A DNA stretch of 64,000 bases from Betaproteobacteria bacterium (GTDB taxonomy: Bacteria > Pseudomonadota > Gammaproteobacteria > Burkholderiales > Casimicrobiaceae), in contig BOKS01000001.1 in assembly GCA_016861105.1 (NCBI GenBank), positions 558,001 to 622,000 on the forward strand, written 5' to 3'. The position numbers and the translations under genes are program-made. This document shows, piece by piece, positions 26,440-36,785 of this stretch; position 1 is the stretch's first letter; each line of letters begins with the position of its first letter. Below the pieces are notes generated by a model. That model was not told the origin of the DNA. It saw only the letters and a list, made by a program, of their open reading frames with translations, and ran no database searches.

Positions 26440-28026
26440 GTGATCGATCTGGATCCCGCTCTGCCCTACCCGTCGCAGCGCCAGCCGCTGTACGCGGGCA
26501 ACGTCGTGTCCACGTCGCAGCCGCTCGCCGCGCAGGCGGGCCTGGCCATGCTCGCGCGGGGCGGCAACGCGGTCGACGCGGCGGTGGCCACCGCGATCGC
26601 GCTGACCGTGGTGGAGCCGACGACCAACGGCATCGGCAGCGACCTGTTCGCGATCGTGTGGGACGGGCGGACGCTCGCCGGCCTCAACGCATCGGGGCGC
26701 TCGCCGGGCGGCTGGACGCGCGAGCGCTTCGCCGGCCGCGAGCGCATGCCGGTCCACGGCTGGGACGCGGTCACGGTGCCCGGCGCGGTGGCCGGGTGGC
26801 GCGCGCTGTCGGCGCGCTACGGGACGCTGCCGTTCGCGGACCTCTTCGCGCCGGCCGTGCGCTACGCGCGCGACGGCTACCACGTCGCGCCGACGATCGC
26901 CGAGCTGTGGCGGCGCGCCGCCGGCGTCCTCCCGCACGACCTGGGCTTCGCCGAGCACTTCCTGCCGAAGGGACGCGCGCCGCGCGCGGGCGAGCGCTTC
27001 GCGTGCCCGCCGATGGCGGAAACGCTGGAGGCGATCGCGCAGACCCGCGGGGAGGCGTTCTACCGCGGCCGGCTGGCGGAAGCGATGGCCGCCCACGCGG
27101 CCGCGCACGGCGGCGTCCACACGATCGACGACTTCGCGGCGCACGAGGTCGAGTGGGCGACGCCGCTGTCGGTCCGCTACCGCGACGTCGACGTGCACGA
27201 ACTGCCGCCCAACGGGCAGGGGATCGCGGCGCTGATCGCCCTCGGGCTGCTGGAGCGCTTCGACATGCGCGCGCTCGCCCCGGACTCGGTCGCGAGCCAG
27301 CACCTCGCCATCGAGGCGATGAAGCTCGCCTTCGCCGACGCGTACGCGCACGTCGCGGACCCGGCGGCCATGCGCTGCACCGCCGCCGACCTGCTCGACC
27401 CCGCGTACCTCGATGCGCGGGCGAAGCTCGTCGATCCCGCGAGGGCGTCCGCGCCGCTCGCCGGGGCCCCGCCGCGCGGCGGCACGGTGTACCTCGCCGC
27501 GGGCGACGCGGGCGGCACGATGGTGTCGCTGATCCAGTCGAACTACATGGGGTTCGGCTCGGGCGTCGTCGTGCCGGGGACCGGCATCAGCCTGCAGAAC
27601 CGCGGCCACGGGTTCGCGCTCGCGGACGGCCATCCGAACGTCGTGGCCCCGCGCAAGCGGCCGTTCCACACGATCATCCCCGGCTTCGTCACGCGCGCCG
27701 GGCAGCCGCTCGCCGCCTTCGGCGTCATGGGCGGTCCGATCCAGCCGCCGGGCCACGTGCAGACGATCACGCGGATGGTCGACCACCGGATGAACGCGCA
27801 GGCGGTGCTCGACGCGCCGCGCTGGAGGATCGAGGGCGGGCTCGCGATCGCCCTCGAGCCGACCGCCGCGGCGTCGCTGCGCGACGGCCTCGCCGCGCTC
27901 GGGCACGACGTCAGCGTGCCGGACACGCGGCTCACGTTCGGCTGCGGCCAGTTCGTGGTGCGCGTCGACGGCGGCTACATGGCGGCCTCCGATCCGCGCC
28001 GCGACGGCTATCCCGTGGGGTACTGA
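26440..28026 (+). CDS. gamma-glutamyltransferase family protein (cytoplasmic type)
   Basis: 528 residues from GTG 26440; no signal peptide. The Ntn-hydrolase motifs are present: AQAGLAMLARGGNAVDAAVA, an SGRSPG loop, and the autocleavage/catalytic threonine in AGGTMVS (T360), followed by GFGSGVVVPGTG. The C-terminal small subunit includes PFHTIIPGF and FGVMGGPIQP. Family members hydrolyse or transfer gamma-glutamyl groups from glutathione or related amides. Lack of a signal peptide and the QSNYMGFG motif place it with cytoplasmic relatives often found beside Bug/Tct genes, where the substrate is unknown. No clear ribosome site precedes the GTG, so the start is approximate. Confidence 0.85.
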   Translation: MIDLDPALPYPSQRQPLYAGNVVSTSQPLAAQAGLAMLARGGNAVDAAVATAIALTVVEPTTNGIGSDLFAIVWDGRTLAGLNASGRSPGGWTRERFAGRERMPVHGWDAVTVPGAVAGWRALSARYGTLPFADLFAPAVRYARDGYHVAPTIAELWRRAAGVLPHDLGFAEHFLPKGRAPRAGERFACPPMAETLEAIAQTRGEAFYRGRLAEAMAAHAAAHGGVHTIDDFAAHEVEWATPLSVRYRDVDVHELPPNGQGIAALIALGLLERFDMRALAPDSVASQHLAIEAMKLAFADAYAHVADPAAMRCTAADLLDPAYLDARAKLVDPARASAPLAGAPPRGGTVYLAAGDAGGTMVSLIQSNYMGFGSGVVVPGTGISLQNRGHGFALADGHPNVVAPRKRPFHTIIPGFVTRAGQPLAAFGVMGGPIQPPGHVQTITRMVDHRMNAQAVLDAPRWRIEGGLAIALEPTAAASLRDGLAALGHDVSVPDTRLTFGCGQFVVRVDGGYMAASDPRRDGYPVGY

Positions 28027-28060
28027 CCCGCCCGCGACCCGACCGCGGTCCGTCGTGCGC

Positions 28061-29116
28061 TCAACCGACGCGGCGGAACCAGAGCACCGACAGCGCGCCG
28101 GCGGCGGCGAGCAGCAGCGCGCCCAGCGCCGCGAAGAGCGCGGAGATTTCGGTGTGCTGGCGCTCGAGCTCGAAGCGGGCCGCGATCGCGTCGTAGATCT
28201 TCACGAGCTCCTCCGCCCCCGGCGCGTGGAAGTACTCGCCCTGCGTGATGCCGGCGATCGACTTCAGCGTCGTCTCGTCGAACGCCATGTACATCGAGTA
28301 TCCCTCGATCTCCGCCTGGCCGCCGCCGATCTTGCCGAAGCCCACGGTGAACACGCGCACGCCGCGCTTCGCCGCCAGCGCGGCCACCTCCAGCGGGTCC
28401 GGGCCGGTGGTCCGCCGCCCGTCGGTCAGCAGGATGATCGCGCCGGAGCGGAACGAGCCGGGAGGCACGGGCTCCGGCGCCGCCTTGCGCGGCGCCGCGG
28501 CCGGGGGCTGCAGCGCCCGCATCCGCTCGCGGGTGCTGGTGCCGCCAAGCACCGCCTTCTCGATGTCGAAGTCCTCGTCGGGGAACAGCGCCGCCAGCGA
28601 GACGAGCAGCCCGCTGCCGATCGCCGTGGCGCGCTGGAGGCCGAAGCGATCGATCGCGGCGAGCAGCTCCTCGCGGTCCTTGGTCGGCGGCTGCACGAGC
28701 TGCGCGGTGCCGGCGAAGGTCACGATGCCCACGCGCGTGTCGTCGGGCTGCTTGCGCACGAACTCCCGCGCCGCGTTCTGCGCGGCGACGAGGCGGTTCG
28801 GCTCGATGTCGCTCGCCCGCATGCTGAGCGAGACGTCGATCGCCATGACGATCGTGCGCTTGTCCGACGGCAGCGTGATCGTCGCGGTGGGTCGCGCCAC
28901 GGCGACGATCGCCGCCAGGATCGCGAGCAGCGCCAGCAGCGGCGGCACGTGCCGGCGCAGGCTCTGGCGCGGCCCCATCGCCTCGCGCAGCGGGGCGAGC
29001 GACGGGAAGCGCAGCGCGATCCGCCGCCGCCGCCGCATCAGCAGCGCGTAGGCCGCCGCCAGCAGCGGGCCGGCCAGCAGCAGCCACAGCGCCTCGGGGG
29101 ACTGGAACGCGATCAT
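28061..29116 (-). CDS. membrane-anchored von Willebrand factor A domain protein (BatA-like)
   Basis: 351 residues. Two N-terminal membrane helices (about 8-26 and 58-76) carry the BatA-type cytoplasmic loop ALRFPSLAPL. A VWA domain follows, with the MIDAS motif DVSLS (D94, S96, S98), VGIVTFAGTA and IILLTDGRRTTG. A final helix (about 325-345) anchors the C-terminus. An Ala/Pro-rich insertion at about 193-218 interrupts the VWA domain. BatA-like proteins usually work with a MoxR ATPase; none is present here. Instead the gene overlaps the MBL lipoprotein gene by four bases (ATGA), so the two are translated together. Confidence 0.85.
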   Translation of the reverse strand: MIAFQSPEALWLLLAGPLLAAAYALLMRRRRRIALRFPSLAPLREAMGPRQSLRRHVPPLLALLAILAAIVAVARPTATITLPSDKRTIVMAIDVSLSMRASDIEPNRLVAAQNAAREFVRKQPDDTRVGIVTFAGTAQLVQPPTKDREELLAAIDRFGLQRATAIGSGLLVSLAALFPDEDFDIEKAVLGGTSTRERMRALQPPAAAPRKAAPEPVPPGSFRSGAIILLTDGRRTTGPDPLEVAALAAKRGVRVFTVGFGKIGGGQAEIEGYSMYMAFDETTLKSIAGITQGEYFHAPGAEELVKIYDAIAARFELERQHTEISALFAALGALLLAAAGALSVLWFRRVG

Positions 29117-30180
29117 CGCAGCGGCCGCACCTCGCCGATGGCCATCACGTCGAAGTCCTCGCGCGCCAGCCCGCGCGCCTCGCGCTCGCGCGCGAGGAGG
29201 CGGGGTGGCTCGTCGAGCGGCTCGTCGGCCAGCGACGAGAAGGTGCCCCAGTGGATGCCGATCGCGCGGCGCGCGCGGAGGTCCTCGCGGATCTGCACCG
29301 CCTCGCCGACGTCGGCGTGCATGACCTGCATGAACCAGCGCGGCGCGTACGCGCCGATGGGGATGAACGCGAGGTCGATGGGACCCAGGCGCTCGCCGAT
29401 GTCGCGGAAGTCGCGCGAGTACCCGGGGTCGCCGGCGTGGATCAGCCTGCGTCCCTCCCCCTCGACGACCCATCCGCCCCACAGCGTCCGGTTCGTGTCG
29501 TCGAGCCGGCGCCGGCTCCAGTGCTGCACGGGCACGAAGGTGAACGCGAGCGGCCCGACGTCGGCACGCTGCCACCAGTCGAACTCGTCCACGCGCTCGA
29601 TCCCGAGCGTCGCGAACCACTCCCGCAGGCCCAGCGGCACGAGGAACCGCGGCCCCCCGCCGGGCCGCTGCGCGAGGCGCAGCACCGTCGGCTCGTCGAG
29701 GTGGTCGTAGTGGTTGTGCGAGATCACCACCACGTCGACCGGCGGCAGCTCGTCCAGCGCGATGGGCAGCGGGACGACGCGGCGCGGGCCCGCGAAGGGC
29801 AGCGGCGACGCGCGCTCGGAGAAGATCGGATCGAACAGCACGGTGCGGCCGGCGAGCCGCAGCAGCACCGTCGCGTGTCCGATCCACGTCACCGACGGGT
29901 TGCGGTCCGGGTCGGCGAGCGCCGCCGGATCGGTCCGCACCACCGGCACGTTCCAGCCGCCCGGCGGGGGCTGCGGCAGCCCGTTGCGCAGGCGCTCGGC
30001 CTGCCACGCCCAGAAGCTCGCCTTCTCCGCGTGCGGATAGTTGTTGCGGAAGCCGTCCGGGCCGCGCGGCGCACCCTGCGCGAAGGCGCACGCGGACAGC
30101 GACAGCGCGAGGGCGGCAGACACGAGGCGCACGGGAAGCGGACTCGGCGGCGGGCGCGGCGCGCGGAGGGATTCCGGCAC
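29113..30180 (-). CDS. lipoprotein metallo-beta-lactamase-fold hydrolase (NAPE-PLD-like)
   Basis: 355 residues from GTG 30180. The N-terminus is a signal peptide ending in the lipobox LSAC (C31), so the protein should be lipid-anchored. The MBL domain has VTWIGHATVLLRL, the zinc motif SHNHYDHLD (near 152-160), GLREWFATLGI, HAGDPGYS and IGIHWGTF. This is the subgroup related to N-acylphosphatidylethanolamine phospholipase D and to UlaG. The substrate could be a phospholipid or a phosphodiester; sequence alone does not decide. A -10 box sits exactly where a leaderless transcript would need it (30188-30193). Confidence 0.85.
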   Translation of the reverse strand: MPESLRAPRPPPSPLPVRLVSAALALSLSACAFAQGAPRGPDGFRNNYPHAEKASFWAWQAERLRNGLPQPPPGGWNVPVVRTDPAALADPDRNPSVTWIGHATVLLRLAGRTVLFDPIFSERASPLPFAGPRRVVPLPIALDELPPVDVVVISHNHYDHLDEPTVLRLAQRPGGGPRFLVPLGLREWFATLGIERVDEFDWWQRADVGPLAFTFVPVQHWSRRRLDDTNRTLWGGWVVEGEGRRLIHAGDPGYSRDFRDIGERLGPIDLAFIPIGAYAPRWFMQVMHADVGEAVQIREDLRARRAIGIHWGTFSSLADEPLDEPPRLLAREREARGLAREDFDVMAIGEVRPLR

Positions 30181-30187
30181 GAGCGTG

Positions 30188-30193
30188 ATTATG
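30188..30193 (-). promoter_or_regulatory. -10 box CATAAT upstream of the MBL lipoprotein gene
   Basis: Five of six matches to TATAAT on the minus strand. Its proximal edge is seven bases from the GTG at 30180, so transcription would start at or next to the start codon. There is no room for a ribosome-binding site. Confidence 0.45.
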
Positions 30194-30241
30194 CCGCCGC
30201 GCGGCGTCGCGTGCGCTTCGACAGCGCGCCCCGCTGCGTGC

Positions 30242-31984
30242 CTACCCGGCGAGCGGCACCGCGTCGCAGCGCTCGCAGCGCGGCTCGGGGCCGGTCAGCA
30301 CGGCGCCGGTGACGCGGTTGGGGCGGAACACCGTGCATCCCTTGAGGCCCCGCTCCCACGCCTGGCGATAGATCGCCCGGAACGCCGCGGGCGCGATGTC
30401 CGCGGGCACGTTGGTCGTCTTCGAGATCGCGTTGTCGACGTGCGGCTGCAGCGCCGCCTGCATCTCGACCTGGGCGTGGGCGGACACCTCGGCCGCCGTC
30501 ACGAACACCGGCGGCAGCGGCGTGTCGCCGAAGCGCTCGCGCCAACGCGCGAGCGCGAACGACTGCACGTCGGCGCGCGCCACCGTGCCGTCGGGCTGGC
30601 GGACGTCGCGGGCATAGGCGAGGGCGAACACGGGCTCGAGGCCGCTGGACACGTTGCCGGCGATCAGGCTGATCGTTCCGGCCGGGGCGATCGCCGTCAG
30701 GTGGCTGTTGCGGATGCCGTGCCGCGCGATGTCCCGGCGCAGGTGCGCGGGCAGGCGCGCGACGAACGGCGCGGCGAGGTAGCGCGCGCGGTCGAAGCGC
30801 TCGAAGCTGCCACGCTCGCGGGCGAGGTCGATCGAGGCCGCGTAGGCCGCCTCGCAGATCGTGCGCATCGCCTCCGCAGCGATGCGCCGGCCCTCGGCGC
30901 CGTCGTAGCGCAGGCCAAGCATGATCAGCGCGTCGGCGAGGCCGGTGATGCCCAGCCCGAGGCGGCGCGAGGCGCGCGCGGCGGCGGCCTGCTGCGGCAG
31001 CGGGAACGCCGAGACATCGTAGACGTCGTCGAGCATGCGGGCGGCCACGGCCGCCGTCTGCGCCAGCGCGTCGAGGTCGAGCGCGGCGCCGGGGGCGAAC
31101 GGCTCGCGCACGAAGCGCGTCAGGTTGAGCGAACCGAGGTCGCACGCGCCGTAGGGCGGCAGCGGGATCTCGCCGCAGGGATTGGTCGCGCTGATCGTCT
31201 CCGCGTAGGCGAGGTTGTCCTCCGCGCGGATGCGGTCGATGAACAGCACGCCCGGCTCCGCGCTGTCGTAGGCGCTCTGCACGATCGCGTCCCACAGCTC
31301 GCGGGCCGCCACGCGCCGCTCGATCGCGAAGCGGGGGAACGCAAGCGTCCAGTCGGCGCCCACGTCCACGGCGCGCATGAACGCGTCGGTGACGAGGACC
31401 GAGCAGTTGAAGTGCGTCAGCCGCCCGGGACGCTGCTTCGCCTCCACGAACGCGAGCACGTCGGGATGGTCGCAGGCCAGCGTCCCCATCATGGCGCCGC
31501 GCCGCGGGCCGACGCCGGTGACCGTGTCCGACATCTGGTTCCACAGGTCCATGAACGACACCGGGCCGGACGCGCGGCCGCCGGTGGCGTCGGCCGGCGC
31601 CCCGGACGGCCGCAACGTCGAGAAGTCGAGGCCGATGCCGCCGCCCTGCTGCATCGTCAGCGCCGACTCGCGCAGCGCGCCGAAGATGCCGTCGAGCGAG
31701 TCCTCGATGCCTCCCATCACGAAGCAATTGAACAGCGTGACGCGCCGCGCCGTGCCCGCGCCGGCGAGGATGCGTCCGCCGGGCAGGAAGCGGAAGTCGG
31801 CCAGCGCGTCGCGGAAGCGCTTCGCCCACGGTTCGCGGTCGCGCGGCTCCGCCGCCGCCAGCGCGCGCGCGACGCGGTCCCACGTCGCGTCGATCGACGC
31901 CTCCGGCGGACCGCTCGCGGGCACGAAGCGATAGCGCTGCGCCCAGACCGACTCGGCGAGCAGGTTGTCGAATCGCGTGGTCAT
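30242..31984 (-). CDS. nrdJ: adenosylcobalamin-dependent ribonucleotide reductase (class II)
   Basis: 580 residues. The ten-stranded barrel is recognised by FNCFVMGG (C87), TMQQGGGIGLDFSTLRP, and the catalytic NPCGE (N267, C269, E271), plus GSLNLTRFV, GLGITGLADALIMLGL and ISKTTNVP. The C-terminus ends in a CERC pair that re-reduces the active site. It makes deoxyribonucleotides with B12 and without oxygen dependence. No intein or insertion is present. This, with the mutase at 20673-24085, shows two separate cobalamin requirements. The paaY-like gene lies 93 bases upstream on the same strand. Confidence 0.93.
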   Translation of the reverse strand: MTTRFDNLLAESVWAQRYRFVPASGPPEASIDATWDRVARALAAAEPRDREPWAKRFRDALADFRFLPGGRILAGAGTARRVTLFNCFVMGGIEDSLDGIFGALRESALTMQQGGGIGLDFSTLRPSGAPADATGGRASGPVSFMDLWNQMSDTVTGVGPRRGAMMGTLACDHPDVLAFVEAKQRPGRLTHFNCSVLVTDAFMRAVDVGADWTLAFPRFAIERRVAARELWDAIVQSAYDSAEPGVLFIDRIRAEDNLAYAETISATNPCGEIPLPPYGACDLGSLNLTRFVREPFAPGAALDLDALAQTAAVAARMLDDVYDVSAFPLPQQAAAARASRRLGLGITGLADALIMLGLRYDGAEGRRIAAEAMRTICEAAYAASIDLARERGSFERFDRARYLAAPFVARLPAHLRRDIARHGIRNSHLTAIAPAGTISLIAGNVSSGLEPVFALAYARDVRQPDGTVARADVQSFALARWRERFGDTPLPPVFVTAAEVSAHAQVEMQAALQPHVDNAISKTTNVPADIAPAAFRAIYRQAWERGLKGCTVFRPNRVTGAVLTGPEPRCERCDAVPLAG

Positions 31985-32077
31985 CGCCGCCTCCGTCCCG
32001 GCCGCGCCGTGCCCGCCCGCCGCGGCGCCCCCGCGGACCCGGTGGCGCCGGCACGTACGCCGCGCATCGCCGCGGCC

Positions 32078-32704
32078 CTACGCCCGCCCGCGCCGCTTGA
32101 CCGTCGACAGCGGCACGATCTCCGGAAAGTCCAGCCGCCGCCGTCCCGGCTCCGGCGCGGCGAGCGGCGCGACGGCCTGCATCGTCGCGAGCGAGCGCCG
32201 TGCGAGCTCCTGGTAGCCGCGCGTCCCCTCGAGCTTCCACGCGAGCTCGGTCTCGGTGAGCGCGCGCAGCACCTTGGCCGGCACGCCGGCCGCGATGGTC
32301 CGCGGGGGGATCACCATCTCGGCCTTGACGAACGCCATCGCGGCGACGATCGCCGACTCGCCGACGACCGCGTGGTCGTTGACGACCGCGTTCATGCCGA
32401 CCAGCGCGTTGCGCTCGACGCGGCACCCGTGCAGGATCGCCGCGTGCCCGATGTGGCCGTCCTCCTCGACGACCGTCCCCATCCCGGGGAAGCCGTGCAC
32501 GACGCAGCAGTCCTGCACGTTTGCGCCGGCGCGGATCTCGATGTGGCCGAAGTCGCCGCGCAGGCTGGCGCACGGCCCCACGTAGCACCCCGGACCGACG
32601 ACCACGTCGCCGATCAGCACGGCGGAGGGGTGCACGAACGCGGTCGGGTCGACCACCGGCACGAGGCCGTCGATCGCGTAGACGGTGAGTTCCATCGTGG
32701 GCAT
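32078..32704 (-). CDS. paaY: PaaY-like gamma-carbonic-anhydrase-fold protein
   Basis: 208 residues of left-handed beta-helix hexapeptide repeats, for example [49 protein letters not shown] and [15 protein letters not shown]. The C-terminal tail [19 protein letters not shown] matches PaaY rather than generic gamma carbonic anhydrases. In phenylacetate degraders PaaY is a thioesterase that removes toxic CoA adducts. Here no paa genes surround it; its neighbours are nrdJ and purL. The metal-binding histidines are present (HG near residue 70, then HIGH). ATG 32695 is an alternative start that fits the usual N-terminus. Confidence 0.85.
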   Translation of the reverse strand: MPTMELTVYAIDGLVPVVDPTAFVHPSAVLIGDVVVGPGCYVGPCASLRGDFGHIEIRAGANVQDCCVVHGFPGMGTVVEEDGHIGHAAILHGCRVERNALVGMNAVVNDHAVVGESAIVAAMAFVKAEMVIPPRTIAAGVPAKVLRALTETELAWKLEGTRGYQELARRSLATMQAVAPLAAPEPGRRRLDFPEIVPLSTVKRRGRA

Positions 32705-32734
32705 GCGCGCTCCGGGTCGGGTTGCCTGGCGACG

Positions 32735-35700
32735 CTATCCGACGTGGACGCGCGCGTTGCGGAACATCCGCATCCACGGCGAGTCCTCGCCCCACCCCGG
32801 CGGATGCCAGGACATCTGGACCGTGCGGAACACGCGCTCGGGGTGCGGCATCAGGATGGTGAAGCGCCCGTCGGGCGTGGTCAGGCCGGCGATGCCCTGC
32901 GGGGATCCGTTCGGATTGAAAGGATACCGCTCGGTGGGCCGTCCCGCCGCGTCGGCGTAGCGCAGGACCACCCACGGCTGCGCCGCCGCGAGCTGCGCCT
33001 CGTCGCGGAACTCGGCGTAGCCCTCGCCGTGCGCCGTCGCGATCGGGATCAGGCTGCCGGCCATGCCGGCGAAGAACAGGCTGGGCGTGCGGCCGACCGC
33101 CAGCGTGACCACGCGCGCCTCGAACTGCTCGGAGCGGTTGCGCACGAAGTGCGGCCAGTGGCCGGTGCCGGGGATCAGCTCGTGCAGGTTGCTCATCATC
33201 TGGCAGCCGTTGCACACGCCCAGCGCGAACGTGCCGGGCCGGGCGAAGAAGGCCGCGAAGTCGTCGCGCGCGCGGGCGTTGTGGAGGATCGACTTGGCCC
33301 AGCCCTCGCCCGCGCCGAGCACATCGCCGTACGAGAAGCCGCCGCACGCGACCAGCCCGCGGAAGTCGGCGAGCGTGCGCCGCCCGTGGACGAGGTCGCT
33401 CATGTGCACGTCGTACGCGTCGAAGCCGGCGCGGTCGAACGCCGCCGCCATCTCGACGTGCCCGTTGACGCCCTGCTCGCGCAGAACCGCAACGCGCGGC
33501 CGCACGCCGGTGGCGACGAACGGCGCCGCGATGTCCTCCGCCGGATCGAAGGTCAGCACGAGCGCCGGCGCCGGGTCGTCGCCGGCGAGCCGGTCGCGCT
33601 CCTCGTCGGCGCAGCGCGGTTCGTCGCGCAGCCGCTGCATCGCGTGCGTGGTCGACGACCACGCGCGATGCAGGTCGAGGCGCGGCTCGTCGAGCAGCAC
33701 CTCCTCGAGGGTCTGCACGGTGATGCGCCCGGTCGCGTTCGGCGTCGCGACGATCGCCGCGGCGAGCCCGGCACCGCGCGCGAGGTCGAGCAACGGCGCG
33801 ACGTGTGCCGCGGCGACCTGCACGACGACGCCGACCTCCTCGGCGAAGAGCGCGGCCGCCGGCACGGCGTCGATCTCGTCGAGCATGACGTCGAGGCCGC
33901 AGCGCGACGCGAACGCCATCTCGGCGAGCGTCGCGAACAGCCCGCCGTCGCCGACGTCGTGGTAGGCGAGCAGCCACCCCGCGTCGCGCGCCTGCGCGAT
34001 CGTGCGGCACAGCGCGACGAGGGCGTCCGGGGCGACGTCCGGCGCCTCGTCGCCGAGCTGCGCGTACACCTGCGCCAGCGCGGAGGCGCCGAGCCGGCGC
34101 CGCCCCCCCGCCGCGTCGAGCAGCACCAGCGCCGTGGGTCCCGCGTCCAGCGTGAGCAGCGGCGTGAGCGTGCGACGCACGTCGGCGAGCGGCGCGAACG
34201 CCGACACCACCAGCGACACCGGAGCCACGACCGCGCGCTCGGCCCCGTGCGCATCCGTCCACGCGGTGCGCATCGACATCGAGTCCTTGCCCACGGGGAT
34301 CGACAGCCCGGCCTCGATGCAGAACGCGCTGACCGCCGCCACGGTGTCGTAGAGCGCCGTGTCCTCGCCGGGGTGCCCGGCGGGCGCCATCCAGTTGGCC
34401 GACAGCTTGATCGCGCCGATCGCGGCGACCGGCGCGGCATACAGGTTGGTCACCGCCTCGGCGACGGCGATGCGTCCGGACGCCGGCGCGTCGACGAGCG
34501 CGAGCGGCGTGCGCTCGCCGATCGCCATCGCCTCGCCCGCCACGCCTTCGAAGTCCATCAGCGTGACCGCGACGTCGGCCACCGGCACCTGCCAAGGGCC
34601 GACCATCGGGTCGCGGGCGCACAGGCCGCCCACCGTGCGGTCGCCGATGGTGACGAGGAACGTCTTGTCGGCGACGGCCGGGAACTGCAGGACGCGGTAC
34701 GCGGCCTCCGCGAGGTCCACGCCGGCCAGCGCCAGCGGTACGGGCTCGCGCCGCGCGCGACGCACGTCGCGCGTCATCCGCGGCGGCTTGCCCAGGATCA
34801 CGTCGAGCGGAACGTCGACCGGGCGGTTCGCGAAGTGCGGGTCGACGACGACGAGCCGTCCTTCCGCGTTCGCGGTGCCGACCACCGCGAACGGCGCCCG
34901 CTCGCGCTCGCAGATCGCCCGGAAGCGCGCGAGGTCCGCAGGGGAGATCGCCAGCACGTAGCGCTCCTGCGCCTCGTTGCACCACAGCTCGCGCGGCGAC
35001 ATCCCGGAGGCCTCGGCCGGGATCGCGCGCAGGTCGAAGGTGCCGCCGACGCCGCCGTCGTGCACGAGCTCGGGCAGCGCGTTCGACAGGCCGCCGGCGC
35101 CGACGTCGTGGATCGACAGGATCGGATTGTCGTCGCCGAGCTGCCAGCAGCGGTCGATCGCCTCCTGCGCGCGCCGCTGGATCTCCGCGTTGCCGCGCTG
35201 CACGGAGTCGAAGTCGAGGTCGGCGGCGTTCGTGCCGGTCGCCATCGACGAGGCCGCGCCGCCGCCCAGGCCGATGGGCATGGCGGGGCCGCCCAGCTGC
35301 ACGAGCAGCGTGCCCTCGCGCAGCGGCTTCTTCCGCGCGTGGTCGGCGCGGATGTTGCCCACGCCGCCCGCGATCATGATCGGCTTGTGGTACCCGCGCC
35401 ACTCGCCGCCGACCTGCTGCTCGAACGTGCGGAAGTAGCCGCAGAGGTTCGGGCGGCCGAACTCGTTGTTGAAGGCCGCCGCGCCGATCGGCCCCTCGAG
35501 CATGATCGACAGCGCCGACGCGATGCGGTCGGGTTTGCCCGCCTGCGTCTCCCACGGCTGCGGCAGCTGCGGGATCGCCAGGTGGGAGACGGTGAAGCCG
35601 ACGAGGCCGGCCTTGGGCCTCGCGCCGAGGCCCGTCGCGCCCTCGTCGCGGATCTCGCCGCCGGCGCCGGTGGCCGCGCCGGGAAACGGGGCGATCGCCG

Positions 35701-36613
35701 TGGGGTGGTTGTGCGTCTCCACCTTCATCAGCGTGTGCGTCTGCTGCGGGTGCGCCGCATAGCGCCCGTCGGGACCCGGATGGAAGCGCCGGGCCGGCGC
35801 GCCTTCCATCACTGCGGCGTTGTCCGCATAGGCGACGATCGTCCCCTGCGGGTGCGCGGCGTGCGTGTCGCGGATCATGCCGAACAGGCTGCGCGGCTGC
35901 GCCTCGCCGTCGATCACCCACTCCGCATTGAAGATCTTGTGCCGGCAGTGCTCGGAGTTGGCCTGCGCGAACATCATCAGCTCGACGTCCGTCGGATCGC
36001 GGCCCAGCGCACGGAAGCTCGCGTCGAGGTAGTCGACCTCGTCGTCGGCGAGCGCGAGCCCCATCGCCGCGTTCGCGCGCAACAGCGCCTCGCGACCCTG
36101 GGCGAGCAGCGGGACGCTCGCCAGCGGCCGCGGCGGCAGGCTCCGGAACAGGCGCGAGACGTCGCGCTCGTCGTCGAGCACGGCCTCCACCATGCGGTCG
36201 TGCAGCAGCGGGAGCAGCGCGCGGCGATCGTCGTCGTCCAGCGGCGCGTCGCCCGCGGAGCGGATGGCGTACAGCGTGCCGCGCTCGATGCGCTCGACCG
36301 CGGCGAGCCCGCAGTTGTGCGCGATGTCGGTCGCCTTCGACGACCACGGCGAGATCGTCCCGGGACGTGGCACCACCAGCAGGCGCGCACCCTCGACGTC
36401 GCCGCCGCGGTCGCGCGGACCGTAGGCCAGCAGGCGCTCCAGCGTGTCGCGTTCGCGCGCGGCGAGCGCACGCGAGACCTGCACGAGGTGGACGAAGCGC
36501 GCGCCGATGGCGACGACCCGGTGCGAGGGCCGGACGGCGGCGAGGCTGTCGAGGAGCTTGGCGACGCGGAACGCCGAAAGGGCGCTGCGACCGCGCAAGG
36601 TGAGGAGTTCCAT
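32735..36613 (-). CDS. purL: phosphoribosylformylglycinamidine synthase
   Basis: 1292 residues, close to the 1295 of E. coli PurL. The N-terminal FGAM domain is followed by the synthetase core, with [43 protein letters not shown] and [13 protein letters not shown]. The C-terminal glutamine amidotransferase domain has the nucleophile in GVCNGCQMM and the catalytic histidine and glutamate in PHPERVFR. It catalyses the ATP- and glutamine-dependent fourth step of purine biosynthesis. A perfect -10 box lies about 27 bases upstream. No truncation or insertion is seen. Confidence 0.97.
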   Translation of the reverse strand: MELLTLRGRSALSAFRVAKLLDSLAAVRPSHRVVAIGARFVHLVQVSRALAARERDTLERLLAYGPRDRGGDVEGARLLVVPRPGTISPWSSKATDIAHNCGLAAVERIERGTLYAIRSAGDAPLDDDDRRALLPLLHDRMVEAVLDDERDVSRLFRSLPPRPLASVPLLAQGREALLRANAAMGLALADDEVDYLDASFRALGRDPTDVELMMFAQANSEHCRHKIFNAEWVIDGEAQPRSLFGMIRDTHAAHPQGTIVAYADNAAVMEGAPARRFHPGPDGRYAAHPQQTHTLMKVETHNHPTAIAPFPGAATGAGGEIRDEGATGLGARPKAGLVGFTVSHLAIPQLPQPWETQAGKPDRIASALSIMLEGPIGAAAFNNEFGRPNLCGYFRTFEQQVGGEWRGYHKPIMIAGGVGNIRADHARKKPLREGTLLVQLGGPAMPIGLGGGAASSMATGTNAADLDFDSVQRGNAEIQRRAQEAIDRCWQLGDDNPILSIHDVGAGGLSNALPELVHDGGVGGTFDLRAIPAEASGMSPRELWCNEAQERYVLAISPADLARFRAICERERAPFAVVGTANAEGRLVVVDPHFANRPVDVPLDVILGKPPRMTRDVRRARREPVPLALAGVDLAEAAYRVLQFPAVADKTFLVTIGDRTVGGLCARDPMVGPWQVPVADVAVTLMDFEGVAGEAMAIGERTPLALVDAPASGRIAVAEAVTNLYAAPVAAIGAIKLSANWMAPAGHPGEDTALYDTVAAVSAFCIEAGLSIPVGKDSMSMRTAWTDAHGAERAVVAPVSLVVSAFAPLADVRRTLTPLLTLDAGPTALVLLDAAGGRRRLGASALAQVYAQLGDEAPDVAPDALVALCRTIAQARDAGWLLAYHDVGDGGLFATLAEMAFASRCGLDVMLDEIDAVPAAALFAEEVGVVVQVAAAHVAPLLDLARGAGLAAAIVATPNATGRITVQTLEEVLLDEPRLDLHRAWSSTTHAMQRLRDEPRCADEERDRLAGDDPAPALVLTFDPAEDIAAPFVATGVRPRVAVLREQGVNGHVEMAAAFDRAGFDAYDVHMSDLVHGRRTLADFRGLVACGGFSYGDVLGAGEGWAKSILHNARARDDFAAFFARPGTFALGVCNGCQMMSNLHELIPGTGHWPHFVRNRSEQFEARVVTLAVGRTPSLFFAGMAGSLIPIATAHGEGYAEFRDEAQLAAAQPWVVLRYADAAGRPTERYPFNPNGSPQGIAGLTTPDGRFTILMPHPERVFRTVQMSWHPPGWGEDSPWMRMFRNARVHVG

Positions 36614-36639
36614 CGCGAAGCCGGCGGATGCAAACGACG

Positions 36640-36645
36640 ATTATA
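36640..36645 (-). promoter_or_regulatory. -10 box TATAAT of purL
   Basis: A perfect TATAAT on the minus strand, 26 bases before the purL ATG; transcription would start near 36633 with a leader of about 20 nt. No operator resembling a PurR box was recognised. The 172 bases between purL and guaC hold no gene. Confidence 0.55.
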
Positions 36646-36785
36646 CGGGGCGGGCGTGCCGGCCCGCGGTGCGGCGTGCGCGCCCTGCGGGGCCGCCGGG
36701 CGGACGCCCTGCTTCGCGTCGTCGGAAACGTCCCTGCGGGCAGGCGCGCGCCGCGAGGTTGCGCAGGGATTCCCTTGCAGGCCGC

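Noticed and set aside
30242..31984. Intein or truncation in the ribonucleotide reductase
   Set aside because: Length and motif spacing fit a short class II enzyme; all catalytic residues are present.
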